This document shows positions 8,860 to 18,902 of a DNA stretch of 64,000 nucleotides, in pieces. Each line of letters opens with the position of its first letter. Position 1 is the stretch's first letter. Location: NCBI GenBank assembly GCA_019739215.1, contig JAHHDR010000041.1:62001-126000 (forward strand). Direction: 5' to 3'. Under the pieces are notes generated by a model. It worked only from the letters and a program-made list of their open reading frames with translations. It was not told the DNA's origin and did no database searches. The DNA is from Rhizobium sp. GTDB taxonomy: Bacteria; Pseudomonadota; Alphaproteobacteria; Rhizobiales; Rhizobiaceae. Both the position numbers and the translations under genes were made by a program.

Positions 8860-8915
8860 TTGCGCCATCCGGCTTTGCAGCCGGAGCAGGCCCATGCCGC
8901 CAGATACTGGAAAGA

Positions 8916-8941
8916 CCCGCCGACGGCGTCGGCGGGTTTTT
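8916..8941 (+). terminator. Rho-independent terminator of rpmE
   Basis: A perfect 9-bp stem, CCCGCCGAC pairing with GTCGGCGGG around a GGC loop, is followed directly by five T residues. It lies 57 bases after the rpmE stop codon. Confidence 0.9.
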
Positions 8942-9007
8942 CCATGCTGGGCCGTCAGCGATCTTCAGTCTCCTTGTAGAATATCGACGGCACTCTCAGC
9001 AGACGCT

Positions 9008-9454
9008 TCAGCAGACTGGCGCCGTCCTGCGTCGGCCGTCATAGGCACGCACGAGACCCTGGGCCAGAAGTCGTGCACCGACATCGTCAGCGCCGCTGGT
9101 CGAGACATCTGCCACGACGCGGCCGAAATACTTGTCACCGGAAATGTTGGTCAGGCGAAGGCGGCCGTGCGCCAGGCCCAGGAGTCCCTCCCTCGCCCGG
9201 TTCGCCGCCCTCCGGGCAGCCTCGCACTTCGCCTTGAGTTCCGGCGCATCGATACCGCGGATGCGCACCAGCACGGTCACACTGTGCTGCGGCCAGGGAC
9301 GGGCCTCCACGAGAAGCGTGTCGCCATCGATCACGGCAATCAGATCCGCCTCGACCGGGCCTTCGACCGGTGTCCGCAGACTGGTCTTGCCCGATGCCAG
9401 GGATGACAGCGGGAGAATCAACATGACCAATACGGTCCAGGAAATTCTCGTCAT
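9008..9454 (-). CDS. Secreted thermonuclease-like (SNase) protein
   Basis: This 148-residue protein has a signal peptide (VLVMLILPLSSLASG) and one staphylococcal-nuclease-type OB-fold domain. Visible landmarks are VIDGDTLLV, VRIRGIDAPELKAKCEAA and VGARLLAQGLVRAYDGRRR, the usual positions of the metal-binding aspartate and catalytic arginine/glutamate residues. It probably acts on nucleic acid in the periplasm or outside, though many rhizobial SNase-like proteins are untested. It lies 53 bp downstream of the DUF1674 gene on the same strand. Confidence 0.85.
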   Translation of the reverse strand: MTRISWTVLVMLILPLSSLASGKTSLRTPVEGPVEADLIAVIDGDTLLVEARPWPQHSVTVLVRIRGIDAPELKAKCEAARRAANRAREGLLGLAHGRLRLTNISGDKYFGRVVADVSTSGADDVGARLLAQGLVRAYDGRRRTAPVC

Positions 9455-9507
9455 GAAAGGAATATATTCCGATGTCGGCGACTGCGCAACGGAAAATATT
9501 CTTTCTT

Positions 9508-9720
9508 CTAGAAGTCTATGGCTCTGCCATTGATCTCCCAGTCGCCGTAGCGGGCGGGATCCTCGCCACCGCGGCCACCGATCTCGGCAGGCCCGGGCTG
9601 CGGCGCCGCGGCGCGGCGTCGGGCCTCTGCTTCCGCAAGCGCGCGGCGCGCAGCCGGCGTCAACGTCCGGGGCTCCGTCATTGGAGCCTTGCTCTCATCG
9701 TTGTTATCCGTGGCAGCCAT
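9508..9720 (-). CDS. DUF1674 protein (SdhAF4-like succinate dehydrogenase assembly factor)
   Basis: The 70-residue protein ends with the family signature GGRGGEDPARYGDWEINGRA followed by IDF. In eukaryotes this family (SDHAF4/Sdh8) helps load flavinylated SdhA into succinate dehydrogenase, and the bacterial members are presumed to do likewise. The N-terminal half is alanine- and arginine-rich and likely disordered. The start at 9720 (MAATDN) matches the usual length of the family; longer starts have no support. It is divergent from htpX, as in many rhizobia. Confidence 0.85.
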   Translation of the reverse strand: MAATDNNDESKAPMTEPRTLTPAARRALAEAEARRRAAAPQPGPAEIGGRGGEDPARYGDWEINGRAIDF

Positions 9721-9802
9721 AGGAATATTGAACTCAGGACGACATATCACCATTCTATGATGCAAGTATGATGTCGGCAAAGCCTTGCCAAGGGAGAAAC
9801 GG

Positions 9803-10852
9803 ATGAATTTCGCACGCACGGCAATGCTGCTCGCGTTCATGACCGCGCTGTTCATGGGCGTGGGCTACATGATCGGCGGACAGGGTGGCATGCTCATCGC
9901 GCTTGTCATCGCCGCGGGCATGAACGTGTTTTCATGGTGGAAGTCCGACAGCATGGTGCTGTCGGCCTATGACGCGCAGGAAATCGACGAGCGCAATGCG
10001 CCCGAATTCTTCGCAATGATCCGGGACCTCAGCCAGAAAGCCGGCCTGCCCATGCCGCGCGTCTACCTGATCAACGAAGACCAGCCCAACGCCTTTGCCA
10101 CCGGCCGCAACCCGGAGAATGCCGCCGTCGCGGCCTCGACCGGCCTCCTGAAGCGCCTGTCGCCGGAAGAGGTGGCCGGCGTCATGGCACACGAACTCGC
10201 CCATATCGAAAATCGCGATACGCTGATCATGACGATCACGGCGACGATTGCCGGCGCGATCTCGATGCTCGGCAACTTCGCGTTCTTCTTCGGCGGGTCC
10301 CGCGACAATGATCGTCCGTTCGGCTTCGTCGGCACGCTGGTCGCGATGATCGTGGCGCCCTTCGCCGCCATGCTGGTGCAGATGGCGATCAGCCGCACGC
10401 GCGAATATGCCGCCGACCGGCGCGGCGCGGAGATCTGCGGCAATCCGCTTTGGCTCGCTTCGGCATTGAAAAAGATCGAGGCGTCGGCCCACCAGATCCC
10501 CAACAATCACGCAGAGGCCAATCCCGCCACCGCGCATATGTTCATCATCAACCCGCTATCCGGCGAGCGGATGGACAATCTGTTCTCGACGCATCCGAAT
10601 ACGGACAACCGCGTCGCGGAACTCGAGAAGTTCGCCCATGTCATGCGCCAGTCGCCGCGGCCGGCTCCCGGTTCGGCGGGTTCGCGGCCGGCGCAGCCGC
10701 GCGCGGAGCCGCAGGCCGGCACGCGACCGGGGCCATGGGGACACTCGACCGAACCGGTCGAGCCTGCTAAGGCGGAGCCGAAACCGCGCTCCGTGCCCAA
10801 CGTCACCTGGGGCCGCGGCGATCGCAAACCGCCCGAAGGACCCTATTCTTGA
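9803..10852 (+). CDS. htpX: Membrane zinc metalloprotease HtpX
   Basis: HtpX is an inner-membrane M48 protease that degrades misfolded membrane proteins alongside FtsH. The 349-residue protein has two N-terminal membrane helices, the catalytic HELAH zinc motif at about residues 130-134, two more hydrophobic helices, and the downstream glutamate ligand in [10 protein letters not shown] near residue 200. The C-terminal 70 residues are proline-rich. The ATG at 9803 has an AGGGAG site 8 bases upstream. The stop overlaps the proposed TTG start of rsmB. Confidence 0.94.
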   Translation: MNFARTAMLLAFMTALFMGVGYMIGGQGGMLIALVIAAGMNVFSWWKSDSMVLSAYDAQEIDERNAPEFFAMIRDLSQKAGLPMPRVYLINEDQPNAFATGRNPENAAVAASTGLLKRLSPEEVAGVMAHELAHIENRDTLIMTITATIAGAISMLGNFAFFFGGSRDNDRPFGFVGTLVAMIVAPFAAMLVQMAISRTREYAADRRGAEICGNPLWLASALKKIEASAHQIPNNHAEANPATAHMFIINPLSGERMDNLFSTHPNTDNRVAELEKFAHVMRQSPRPAPGSAGSRPAQPRAEPQAGTRPGPWGHSTEPVEPAKAEPKPRSVPNVTWGRGDRKPPEGPYS

Positions 10853-12213
10853 CGAAGAACCCACGGAGCCGGACGCCTGGTGGCACCGGCCCTGATCGCA
10901 TGACCCATCCCGAAAAGCCCGGTCTCCAGGCGCGCATGGCCGCGGTGAAGCTGCTGGCAGCCGCGATCGAGCAGAAGACGTCTCTCGACGGCATGCTGGA
11001 CGAGGAGCACGGCAACCCGGCCTACAGCGCGCTCAATGCAGCAGACCGCGCCCTTGTCCGTGCCATCCTCAATTCCTGCCTGCGCCAGTTGACGCGCATC
11101 AACGCGATCTTCGATCGTTTTCTGGACAAGCCGCTGCCCGATGGTGCGCGCAACCTCCGCCATATCCTGGCCGTCGCGGCCGCGCAGATCCTGTTCCTCG
11201 ACGTGCCCGATCACTCGGCCGTCGATCTCGCCGTCGAACAGGCCCGGCGCGACCCGCGTTCGGCGCGCTTCGCCAACCTGGTCAATGCGCTGCTCCGCCG
11301 GCTGGGTCGGGAGAAGGACACCGTGCTGGCCGAGGTCAGCGCGGCGGTGCCGGTGTTTCCCGGGTGGTTCCAGAGCCGGCTGGAGTCGGTGTATGGCCCT
11401 GCCGCCGCAAAGGCCATCGGCGAGGCATGCCTCACGCCCGCACCGGTGGATCTCACCGTCAAATCCGATCCTGCTGCCTGGGCCGAAAAACTCGGCGGGG
11501 CCGTGTTGCCCACCGGATCGGTCAGGCTCGCCGAATTCCAGGGTTCGGTGACGGAACTTGCAGGCTTCCCCGAGGGCGAATGGTGGGTGCAGGATGCGGC
11601 GGCCGCCATTCCCGCGCGGCTTTTCGGCAATCTCAAGGGCAGGCAGGTGGCTGATCTCTGCGCCGCGCCCGGCGGAAAGACCGCCCAGCTCGTGCTGCTC
11701 GGCGGCAACGTGACGGCCGTGGAACAATCCGCAAACCGCATGAAGCGGCTGAAATCCAACCTCATCAGGCTCGGCATGGATGCGCACTACCTGCAATCCA
11801 AGCTTGAGGACCTGCCATCCGACGGCCAGTACGACGCGATCCTGCTGGATGCGCCATGCTCGTCCACCGGCACGATACGCCGCCATCCCGATGTGTTCTG
11901 GACAAAGGACGAGACGGATATCCGCAAGCTTGCGGCGCTCCAGGCGCGGCTGCTGCGCCATGCGTTCAGCATGTTGATGCCCGGCGGCACGCTGGTCTTC
12001 TCCAACTGTTCGCTCGATCCGATCGAGGGCGAAGACCTTGTCGAGGCCTTTCTCGCGGAAACGCCCGAGGCCGATCGGAAGCCCGTGCGTGCAGAGGACT
12101 GGCCGGGGCTGGAAGACGCCATCGACGCCAGGGGCGATGTCCGGACCACACCTGCAATGCTGGGTGGAATGGACGGCTTCTATGCCACCGTTCTCACGCG
12201 CCGGACGACTTGA
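10849..12213 (+). CDS. rsmB: RsmB-family 16S rRNA (cytosine-5) methyltransferase
   Basis: The 454-residue protein has an N-terminal NusB-like RNA-binding domain (about residues 20-150) and a C-terminal SAM-dependent methyltransferase. Motifs seen are [13 protein letters not shown] for SAM binding, [17 protein letters not shown] with the catalytic-region cysteine, and [14 protein letters not shown] with the second cysteine. Members methylate C967 of 16S rRNA. The TTG start overlaps the htpX stop and has a GAAGGA site 8 bases upstream; an ATG at 10900 is the alternative. The RsmB assignment follows from the fused NusB domain. Confidence 0.9.
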   Translation: MTKNPRSRTPGGTGPDRMTHPEKPGLQARMAAVKLLAAAIEQKTSLDGMLDEEHGNPAYSALNAADRALVRAILNSCLRQLTRINAIFDRFLDKPLPDGARNLRHILAVAAAQILFLDVPDHSAVDLAVEQARRDPRSARFANLVNALLRRLGREKDTVLAEVSAAVPVFPGWFQSRLESVYGPAAAKAIGEACLTPAPVDLTVKSDPAAWAEKLGGAVLPTGSVRLAEFQGSVTELAGFPEGEWWVQDAAAAIPARLFGNLKGRQVADLCAAPGGKTAQLVLLGGNVTAVEQSANRMKRLKSNLIRLGMDAHYLQSKLEDLPSDGQYDAILLDAPCSSTGTIRRHPDVFWTKDETDIRKLAALQARLLRHAFSMLMPGGTLVFSNCSLDPIEGEDLVEAFLAETPEADRKPVRAEDWPGLEDAIDARGDVRTTPAMLGGMDGFYATVLTRRTT

Positions 12214-12317
12214 AACTGTGTATGGCGCGCGCAAGTGTCCCGAAACAGGACGCCGCCATGTTGACCGTAAGCGAGTTTTAATTTTACCTCTTGCTGAAAC
12301 ATGAATGTAGCTGCGTC

Positions 12318-14012
12318 ATGAGCGTTGCGGGTCGCCGAAAATACTTGTCGCACTATCTGGGGGAAATGCGACGGCGCTTTTCGCTCAGCCTTGCCGCATT
12401 CCGCGTTACCATGCTGCCCGGCCTGCATGGCGGCCCGAAGCGCCTCGTCGTCGCGCCGACCGATCTTCACGCCGCCGATCCGTTCATCGCCGAGGAGATC
12501 GCTGCCGGCCGGTTTCCGCTTGCCGGGCGGCTGCTCGACACCGAGGGACACTCGCCGTTCGCCGTCACGCTTCCCTCGCATGAATTCGCCGCCCGCCTGC
12601 ACAGCTTTTCCTGGCTCAGGCACATCCGCGTCACCCGTTCGGACGAGCGCTATGCGATCGCCCGCCGGCTGACGGACGAGTGGATCGCGACCCATGGGCG
12701 GCGGGTGACCGGCATCGCCTGGGATCCCGACATCACCGCGCAGCGCATCGTCGCCTGGCTGTCGCATTCCACGGTCATCCTCAAGAATGCCGATGTCCGC
12801 TTCTACAAGCGCGTGCTCAAGAGCCTCAGGATGCAGATCCGCTATCTCGAGCTTTCGGCACGGCACGTGCCGGATGGCGAGGTGCGGCTCCGGATCCGGA
12901 TCGCGCTGGCGGTGGCGACCGTGTCGCTGTCGTCGTCGAACGGCCGGCTGAGGCGCGCGGCCCGCTACCTGGACCGGGAACTCGACCGGCAGATCCTCGG
13001 CGACGGCGGGCATATGTCCCGCAACCCCCGCGTCGGCCTCGAACTGCTGTTCGACCTGCTGCCGCTGCGCCAGACCTATGTCAATCTCGGCTTCGATCCG
13101 CCTGCCCGACTGATGCCGGCCATCGACCGGATGTATCCGGCGCTCAGGTTCTTCCGCCACCAGGGCGGGGAACTGGCGCTGTTCAATGGCGCCACGACCA
13201 CGCTTGCGAACGAACTGATGTCGGTGCTGCGCTACGACGAAACCGCCGGCAAGCCATTCAGGGCGCTGCCGCATCTCGGCTATCATCGGCTGGCGGTGCG
13301 TGACACCGTGCTGATCGTGGATACCGGCAAGCCACCGAGCACCGCGATGTCGCGTACGGCCCATGCGGGCTGTCTTTCCTTCGAAATGTCGGCGGGCAAG
13401 CATCGCTTCATCATCAATTCCGGCGCGCCTCGTTTCGCCGGCGAAAACTACCGGCAACTCGCCCGCGCCACGGCCGCGCACTCGACGGTGACGGTCAACG
13501 ACACCAGTTCGTGCCGGATCTCCCGGTCGTCCGTGACCGGCGCCGTCTTCTCCGATGGCGTCGGCGAGGTGCAGGTCGAGCGCGGTGAGTTCGAGGACGG
13601 AAGCGAGGGCCTGATTGCCCGGCATGACGGCTATCTGGAGCCCTTCGGCCTGATCCATGAGCGGACCCTGCATGTCAACCCGCAGGGCAGCCAGATCCGC
13701 GGCAACGACCGGCTGGTGCTGGAGGATGGCTCGGACCCTCCCGTGAACCTGCAGACACTTGCCGTGGCGCGGTTCCACATTCACCCGCAGATCACCATCA
13801 AGCAGATCGACGAGCACGAGGTCCGCCTGATCGCGCCCGATGGCGACACCTGGGTGCTGTCCACCACGGACACGGCGATCCAGATCGAGGACGACGTGTT
13901 CTTCGCCGATCCCAGCGGCATTCGCGCCTCGCAGCAGGTCGAGTTGCATTTTCCCCACGGCGAATCGCTCGAAATCCAGTGGATCCTCAGCCATCTCTCG
14001 GCCGCCGCCTGA
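12318..14012 (+). CDS. Heparinase II/III-like protein
   Basis: The 564-residue protein has an alpha-helical toroid-like N-terminal half and a beta-rich C-terminal heparinase II/III domain. Typical landmarks are GDGGHMSRNPRVGLELLFDL in the middle and AHAGCLSFEMSAGKHRFIIN later. Family members are polysaccharide lyases, but the substrate of this conserved alphaproteobacterial group, always next to purH, is unknown. No signal peptide is evident. The ATG at 12318 was preferred over a TTG at 12291; neither has a strong ribosome-binding site. Confidence 0.85.
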   Translation: MSVAGRRKYLSHYLGEMRRRFSLSLAAFRVTMLPGLHGGPKRLVVAPTDLHAADPFIAEEIAAGRFPLAGRLLDTEGHSPFAVTLPSHEFAARLHSFSWLRHIRVTRSDERYAIARRLTDEWIATHGRRVTGIAWDPDITAQRIVAWLSHSTVILKNADVRFYKRVLKSLRMQIRYLELSARHVPDGEVRLRIRIALAVATVSLSSSNGRLRRAARYLDRELDRQILGDGGHMSRNPRVGLELLFDLLPLRQTYVNLGFDPPARLMPAIDRMYPALRFFRHQGGELALFNGATTTLANELMSVLRYDETAGKPFRALPHLGYHRLAVRDTVLIVDTGKPPSTAMSRTAHAGCLSFEMSAGKHRFIINSGAPRFAGENYRQLARATAAHSTVTVNDTSSCRISRSSVTGAVFSDGVGEVQVERGEFEDGSEGLIARHDGYLEPFGLIHERTLHVNPQGSQIRGNDRLVLEDGSDPPVNLQTLAVARFHIHPQITIKQIDEHEVRLIAPDGDTWVLSTTDTAIQIEDDVFFADPSGIRASQQVELHFPHGESLEIQWILSHLSAAA

Positions 14013-14018
14013 AAATTC

Positions 14019-14074
14019 GGGATGGCGGGCGGATTGCGGTTTTATCCCGCCGGCCGCTGTGATAGGCGACCGGC
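14019..14074 (+). other. Candidate structured leader upstream of purH
   Basis: The 84-bp space before purH contains two possible stems. CGGGAT (14019-14024) can pair with ATCCCG (14044-14049), and GCCGG (14049-14053) can pair with CCGGC (14070-14074). An alternative pairing of GGCGGG (14025-14030) with CCCGCC (14046-14051) would exclude the first. This could be simple GC-rich sequence or a purine-responsive leader; no riboswitch consensus was recognised with certainty. Confidence 0.2.
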
Positions 14075-14096
14075 AGAAGTCCGAGAGGAAGCTGCC

Positions 14097-15710
14097 ATGG
14101 CCGTGCAATCCAAAAACATCCCCGCCCCCGATCGCGTCAAGGTCCGCACCGCGCTGGTCTCTGTCAGCGACAAGAACGGCATTGCCGAACTCGCGCGCGC
14201 GCTATCGGCGCTCGGCATCCGACTGCTCTCGACGGGAGGCACATTCAAGGCGCTTGCGGCCGAGGGCATTGCCGTGACCGATGTCTCTGATATCACCGGC
14301 TTCCCCGAGATCATGGACGGGCGCGTCAAGACGCTGCATCCCGGCGTCCATGGCGGACTGCTGGCGATCCGAGACGATGCCGAGCATGTTGCCGCCATGG
14401 AGAGCCACGGCATATCGGCCATCGACCTTGCCATCATCAATCTCTACCCGTTCGAGGAGGTCCGGGCGAGGCGCGAAAATTACGCCCAGAGCGTGGAAAA
14501 CATCGATATCGGCGGTCCGGCGATGATCCGTGCCTCTGCCAAGAACCATGCCTATGTGACTGTCATGACCGATCCGGCCGACTATGCCGGACTGCTGGAC
14601 GAGCTCAAGGCCGATGGCAGCGTGGGTTATCCGTTCCGCCAGCGCATGGCGCAGAAGGCCTTCGCGCGCACCGCGGCCTATGACGCGGCGATCTCCAACT
14701 GGCTCGCGGAGGATCTGAAGATCGACGCACCACGCCATCGCGCCATCGGCGGGGTGCTGCGCGAAGAGATGCGCTATGGCGAGAACCCGCACCAGAAGGC
14801 AGCCTTCTATGTGACCGGCGAGAAGCGGCCCGGCGTCGCCAATGCCACGCTGCTGCAGGGCAAGCAGCTTTCCTACAACAATATCAACGACACCGACGCG
14901 GCCTTCGAACTCGTGGCGGAATTCGCGGCCGAAGCCGGCCCGGCCTGCGCCATTATCAAGCACGCCAACCCCTGCGGCGTCGCCGCCGGCGCGAGCCTGC
15001 ATCAAGCCTATCTCAAGGCGCTGGCCTGCGATTCGACGTCGGCCTTCGGCGGCATCATCGCGCTTAATTCAATCCTGGACGGCGTGACCGCGGCGGAAAT
15101 CGTCAAGCTGTTCACCGAGGTCATCATTGCTCCGGAGGCGAGCGAAGAGGCCAGGGCGATCCTATCGGCCAAGCCGAACCTGCGCCTGCTGGTCACCGGC
15201 GGCCTGCCCGATCCGCGCTCCGCCGGCCTGACGGCGCGCACGGTCTCCGGCGGCTTTCTCGTGCAGACGCGCGACAACATCATGGTCGAGGATCTCGACC
15301 TCAAGGTCGTCACTGAGCGCGCGCCCACCGCGCAGGAACTTGCCGACATGAAATTCGCCTTCAAGGTCGCAAAGCACGTCAAGTCGAACGCCGTCGTCTA
15401 TGCCAAGGACGGCCAGACAGCAGGCATCGGCGCAGGGCAGATGAGCCGTGTCGATTCCGCCCGTATCGCCGCGATCAAGGCAGAGGATGCCGCCCGCGCC
15501 AATGGCTGGGTAGAGCCGATGACCAAGGGTTCGGCCGCTGCGTCCGAGGCCTTCCTGCCTTTCGCCGACAGCCTGCTGTCGATGATATCGGCCGGCGCCA
15601 CGGCACTGATCCAGCCGGGCGGCTCGATGCGCGACCAGGAGGTGATCGACGCGGCGAACCAGCACGGCGTTGCCATGGTCTTCACCGGCTCCCGGCATTT
15701 CCGGCACTGA
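14097..15710 (+). CDS. purH: Bifunctional AICAR transformylase / IMP cyclohydrolase PurH
   Basis: PurH does the last two steps of IMP synthesis. The 537-residue protein has an N-terminal MGS-like cyclohydrolase domain ([48 protein letters not shown]) and the transformylase domain with [11 protein letters not shown]. It ends in the expected [11 protein letters not shown]. The ATG at 14097 has a GAGAGGAAG ribosome-binding region just upstream. It converges with the MFS gene with only 12 bases between them. Confidence 0.97.
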   Translation: MAVQSKNIPAPDRVKVRTALVSVSDKNGIAELARALSALGIRLLSTGGTFKALAAEGIAVTDVSDITGFPEIMDGRVKTLHPGVHGGLLAIRDDAEHVAAMESHGISAIDLAIINLYPFEEVRARRENYAQSVENIDIGGPAMIRASAKNHAYVTVMTDPADYAGLLDELKADGSVGYPFRQRMAQKAFARTAAYDAAISNWLAEDLKIDAPRHRAIGGVLREEMRYGENPHQKAAFYVTGEKRPGVANATLLQGKQLSYNNINDTDAAFELVAEFAAEAGPACAIIKHANPCGVAAGASLHQAYLKALACDSTSAFGGIIALNSILDGVTAAEIVKLFTEVIIAPEASEEARAILSAKPNLRLLVTGGLPDPRSAGLTARTVSGGFLVQTRDNIMVEDLDLKVVTERAPTAQELADMKFAFKVAKHVKSNAVVYAKDGQTAGIGAGQMSRVDSARIAAIKAEDAARANGWVEPMTKGSAAASEAFLPFADSLLSMISAGATALIQPGGSMRDQEVIDAANQHGVAMVFTGSRHFRH

Positions 15711-15722
15711 TCGGAAGGCCGC

Positions 15723-17120
15723 CTAGGTTGCCGGGGCGCGTGCGGCCCGATCGGCGGGATAGGGCGTGACTGCCAGTATGGCCAGGCCAACGGCAAAAAA
15801 CAGCAGCATCGAGGCCATGCCGAGACGCGGCGAGCCGGATGCCAGGATCAGCAGCGTGTTGAGACCAGTGGCCAGGAATGTCGTCGCCCGGCCTGACAGC
15901 GCATAGATGCCGAAAAAGCGGCCGGCTTCCTCCGGCGTCACGCTTCGCGCCAGCCATGAGCGGGAGGAAGCCTGGACCGGGCCGAAGGCAAAGCCCACGA
16001 GCAATCCATAGAGGACATAGACTTTCTCCGCCGCAGTGCCGAAAAGGCCACCGCTGTCTTCGATCGACAGCGGGACCAGCCCGAACAGGGTGAAGCCCGG
16101 CCCGGTCGACACGAAGCCGAGGGTTGCGACGAACAGCATGACAAGTGCAACGGCGACGACGGTCTTGGAACCCAGACTGCGATCGAGCACGCTCGCCACG
16201 CCGCAGCCGAAGATGGCGACGACATTGAGGATGATGCCATAAAGGCCTATTTCGGTGGTCTGCCAGCCGAACATGCCCACGGCGAACGCACCGCCCAGGA
16301 TCAGCAGGCCGTTGACCCCGTCCTGGTAGATCATGCGGGCAATGAGGAATCGCAGGATGCCGCTCCGGCGGCGGAGTTCTCCGAGGGTTGACCGGAGTTC
16401 GGTCAGGCCCGAGCGGACCGCCTTTGCGATCGGCATGCCGGTCTTGGTATCGGGGGTGAACAGGAACATCGGCAGGATGAATACGAGGTACCAGAGAGCC
16501 GAGAACGGTCCGGTGATCCGCGCGTCCTCACCCGCCGTGGCGTCGAGACCGAACAGCGGGTCGAGACCGATCAGCGTCTTGCCGGTCGTCGGACTTCCGG
16601 CGAGCAGCAGCAGCACGATGAACAGCGCGATCATGCCGCCGAGATAGCCCAGACCCCAGGCGATGTTGGAGACGGTGCCGACATTGTCCTTGCTGACCAG
16701 GCGCGGCATCTGGGAATCGTTGAAGACGATGGAGAATTCAGCGGCGATCGAGGCGAGGATCACCAGAAGGCCGATCGAGACGACCGAGCTCCCGGGTTCG
16801 GCCCACCAGAGCGAAAACAGCGCCACGACCTTGATGATGGCGAAGAAGCCGATCCAGCGCTTGCGGTTGCCCGTCGCATCCGCGATCGAGCCCAGAACCG
16901 GCGCGAGGACGGCGATGACGATGCCGGCGATGGTGGCTGTCAGGCTCCAGGCAAATTGTCCCGACACGGGATCTGCCGTCATGCGGGCCGCGAAATAGGG
17001 TCCGAAGACGAAGGTGATGACCACCGTGAAGAAGGGCTGCGCGGCCCAGTCGAACATCATCCAGCCGAAGAGGCCGCGCCGCGTGACGCGGGCCCCCGGT
17101 TGCGCATAGGCTTCAGCCAC
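15723..17120 (-). CDS. UMF1-type MFS transporter (Atg22-like)
   Basis: A 465-residue inner-membrane protein with about twelve hydrophobic helices. The N-terminal [20 protein letters not shown] and [18 protein letters not shown] segments are characteristic of the UMF1 family, related to the yeast vacuolar amino-acid effluxer Atg22. The substrate is unknown. The GTG start at 17120 is supported by a GGGGA site 7 bases upstream; a longer frame reaches 17159 with less support. It is divergent from pdxY. Confidence 0.85.
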   Translation of the reverse strand: MAEAYAQPGARVTRRGLFGWMMFDWAAQPFFTVVITFVFGPYFAARMTADPVSGQFAWSLTATIAGIVIAVLAPVLGSIADATGNRKRWIGFFAIIKVVALFSLWWAEPGSSVVSIGLLVILASIAAEFSIVFNDSQMPRLVSKDNVGTVSNIAWGLGYLGGMIALFIVLLLLAGSPTTGKTLIGLDPLFGLDATAGEDARITGPFSALWYLVFILPMFLFTPDTKTGMPIAKAVRSGLTELRSTLGELRRRSGILRFLIARMIYQDGVNGLLILGGAFAVGMFGWQTTEIGLYGIILNVVAIFGCGVASVLDRSLGSKTVVAVALVMLFVATLGFVSTGPGFTLFGLVPLSIEDSGGLFGTAAEKVYVLYGLLVGFAFGPVQASSRSWLARSVTPEEAGRFFGIYALSGRATTFLATGLNTLLILASGSPRLGMASMLLFFAVGLAILAVTPYPADRAARAPAT

Positions 17121-17303
17121 GTCGATTTCCCCGCACCTGTTGTCGGGCGACCGTCGCACTTTGGCACGTCACATTCAAGACAGCGGCTGAAGGCGGCCCC
17201 GACGTCCCGACTGTGCGCGGACCTTTCCGGTTGACAAACTATTGCGCTGCGGCAATTGAAACCGTCGAAGCGAGCAATATGTGCTCCGAGGGGTGGTTGG
17301 GGA

Positions 17304-18179
17304 ATGGACAGCGAAAGCCCGGCGGAAATCGTCGCCATATCCAGTCATGTGGTGCGCGGGGCCGTCGGCAACCGCGCCATCGTCTTCGCGCTCGAGACCA
17401 TGGGCTTCCGCGTCTGGTCACTGCCCACGGTGATCCTGCCCTGGCACCCCGGCCACGGGCCTTCGACACGCATCACCACGCCAGACGGGCAGTTTGCCTC
17501 GGCCGTCGAGGACATGGGTGCGTCGCGCTGGTCCGGCGCGATCAAGGCGGTGGTCTCGGGCTATTTCGGCAGCGTCGACCAGGTGGCGCCGGTCGCCCGG
17601 ATGGTTCGCCTGCTCAAGGAGAAGACGCCCGACCTGCTGTTCGTCTGCGACCCCGTGATCGGCGACGCCGGCGGCCTCTATGTGAAGCCGGAGATCGCCG
17701 AAGCGATCCGCGACCAGCTAATCCCGCTTTCCGACATCGCCACGCCGAACCGCTTCGAACTGGGATGGCTCTCCGGAGCGCCGCTCGAGACCAATGCGGA
17801 GGTCATCGATGCCGCGCTGGCGCTGGGCCCGCGCCGCGTGCTGGTGACGTCGGCGGTGCCGATGATGGCGGGCGGCATCGGCAACCTGCTGCTCACCGAC
17901 CGGCTGGCGCTGCTGGCCGAACATCGCATGATCGGCAATCCGCCCAATGGCCTGGGCGACCTCACCTCGGCGCTGTTCCTCGCCCGGCTGATGCGCGGCG
18001 AGACCGACGAGCGCGCCTTGCAGATGACGACGGCGTCGGTGTTCGAGATCCTCGCCCGCTCGGTCAAGCGCGGCGCCGACGAACTGATGCTGTTCGAGGA
18101 TTACGCAAGTTTCCTCACCCCGATGGCGATGGTGCAAATCCGCCAGTTGCTCCATCCCTCCCGTTCAAGACGGAAATAG
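17304..18179 (+). CDS. pdxY: Pyridoxal kinase PdxY
   Basis: The 291-residue ribokinase-fold enzyme phosphorylates pyridoxal in the vitamin B6 salvage pathway. It begins with the strand AIVAISSHVVRGAVGNRAI, which holds the conserved SHV-GNRA pattern of PdxY. The middle has VCDPVIGDAGGLYV and TPNRFELGWLSG, and the anion-hole region NPPNGLGDLTSALFLARL is near residue 215. In this enzyme the common GTGD is GLGD. A GGGG site precedes the ATG. The gene is followed after 17 bases by the carbonic anhydrase gene. Confidence 0.92.
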   Translation: MDSESPAEIVAISSHVVRGAVGNRAIVFALETMGFRVWSLPTVILPWHPGHGPSTRITTPDGQFASAVEDMGASRWSGAIKAVVSGYFGSVDQVAPVARMVRLLKEKTPDLLFVCDPVIGDAGGLYVKPEIAEAIRDQLIPLSDIATPNRFELGWLSGAPLETNAEVIDAALALGPRRVLVTSAVPMMAGGIGNLLLTDRLALLAEHRMIGNPPNGLGDLTSALFLARLMRGETDERALQMTTASVFEILARSVKRGADELMLFEDYASFLTPMAMVQIRQLLHPSRSRRK

Positions 18180-18196
18180 ACGAAGAAGGAGAAACA

Positions 18197-18847
18197 ATGG
18201 ACACGTTTCCACCGCATCTGCTCGACGGCTATCGCAACTTCATGAACGGCCGCTATGCGAGCGAATCCGGGCGCTACCGACAACTCGCCGAAAAAGGCCA
18301 GACGCCGAAGACGATGGTCGTTGCCTGTTGCGACTCCCGTGCCGCGCCGGAGACGATCTTCGACTGCGGCCCGGGCGAACTCTTCGTGGTGCGCAACGTC
18401 GCCAACCTGGTTCCGCCCTATGCGCCGGACGGCCAGAACCACGGCACCTCGGCGGCGCTGGAGTTTGCCGTCCAGTCCCTCAAGATTCGCGAGATCGTGG
18501 TCATGGGCCATGGCCGCTGCGGCGGCGTCCATGCCGCGCTGAATTCGGATGCCAACCCGCTGTCGCCCGGCGACTTCATCGGCAAGTGGATGAGCATGCT
18601 GCGGCCGGCAGCCGAGGAGGTCACGCAATACAAGTCGATGACCGCAGCCGAACGCCAGCGCGCGCTGGAGCGGATCTCGGTCCGCAACTCGATCGAGAAC
18701 CTGCTGACATTCCCCTGCGTGCGCATCCTGCACGAGCGGCAGAAAATCACCGTGTCGGGTGCCTGGTTCGACATTTCGACCGGTGAACTCTGGGTGATGG
18801 ACAGCAAGACCGGGGATTTCATCCGGCCGGACGTTCAGGGCCAATAG
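18197..18847 (+). CDS. Beta-class carbonic anhydrase
   Basis: This 216-residue zinc enzyme interconverts CO2 and bicarbonate, which feeds biotin carboxylases such as the PCC enzyme encoded later. The zinc ligands are in CCDSRAAPE (first cysteine plus the Asp/Arg dyad) and GHGRCGGVHAAL (histidine and second cysteine). The length fits the family. An AAGGAG site lies 5-10 bases before the ATG. It is probably cotranscribed with pdxY, and a hairpin follows. Confidence 0.94.
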   Translation: MDTFPPHLLDGYRNFMNGRYASESGRYRQLAEKGQTPKTMVVACCDSRAAPETIFDCGPGELFVVRNVANLVPPYAPDGQNHGTSAALEFAVQSLKIREIVVMGHGRCGGVHAALNSDANPLSPGDFIGKWMSMLRPAAEEVTQYKSMTAAERQRALERISVRNSIENLLTFPCVRILHERQKITVSGAWFDISTGELWVMDSKTGDFIRPDVQGQ

Positions 18848-18876
18848 AAAACGGTCCGGGCTTTCGGCCCGGACCG
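18848..18876 (-). terminator. Terminator hairpin between carbonic anhydrase and transglycosylase genes
   Basis: CGGTCCGGGC pairs with GCCCGGACCG around a 5-base loop. On the minus strand four T residues follow the stem, so it best fits the end of the convergent transglycosylase transcript. It can also fold on the plus strand without a T run. Confidence 0.75.
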
Positions 18877-18902
18877 CTCAAGATCTTAGCCAATCACGGC
18901 GC

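Noticed and set aside
12180-14108. Long open frame of 642 codons on the minus strand opposite the heparinase-like gene
   Set aside because: It is antisense to a gene with clear family motifs, has arginine- and histidine-rich composition without any domain, and comes from the third-position GC bias of this genome. Similar long frames opposite the ABC exporter (6511-8622), leuB (23359-25464), the mutase (35664-37337) and iorA (57600-59054) were rejected for the same reason.
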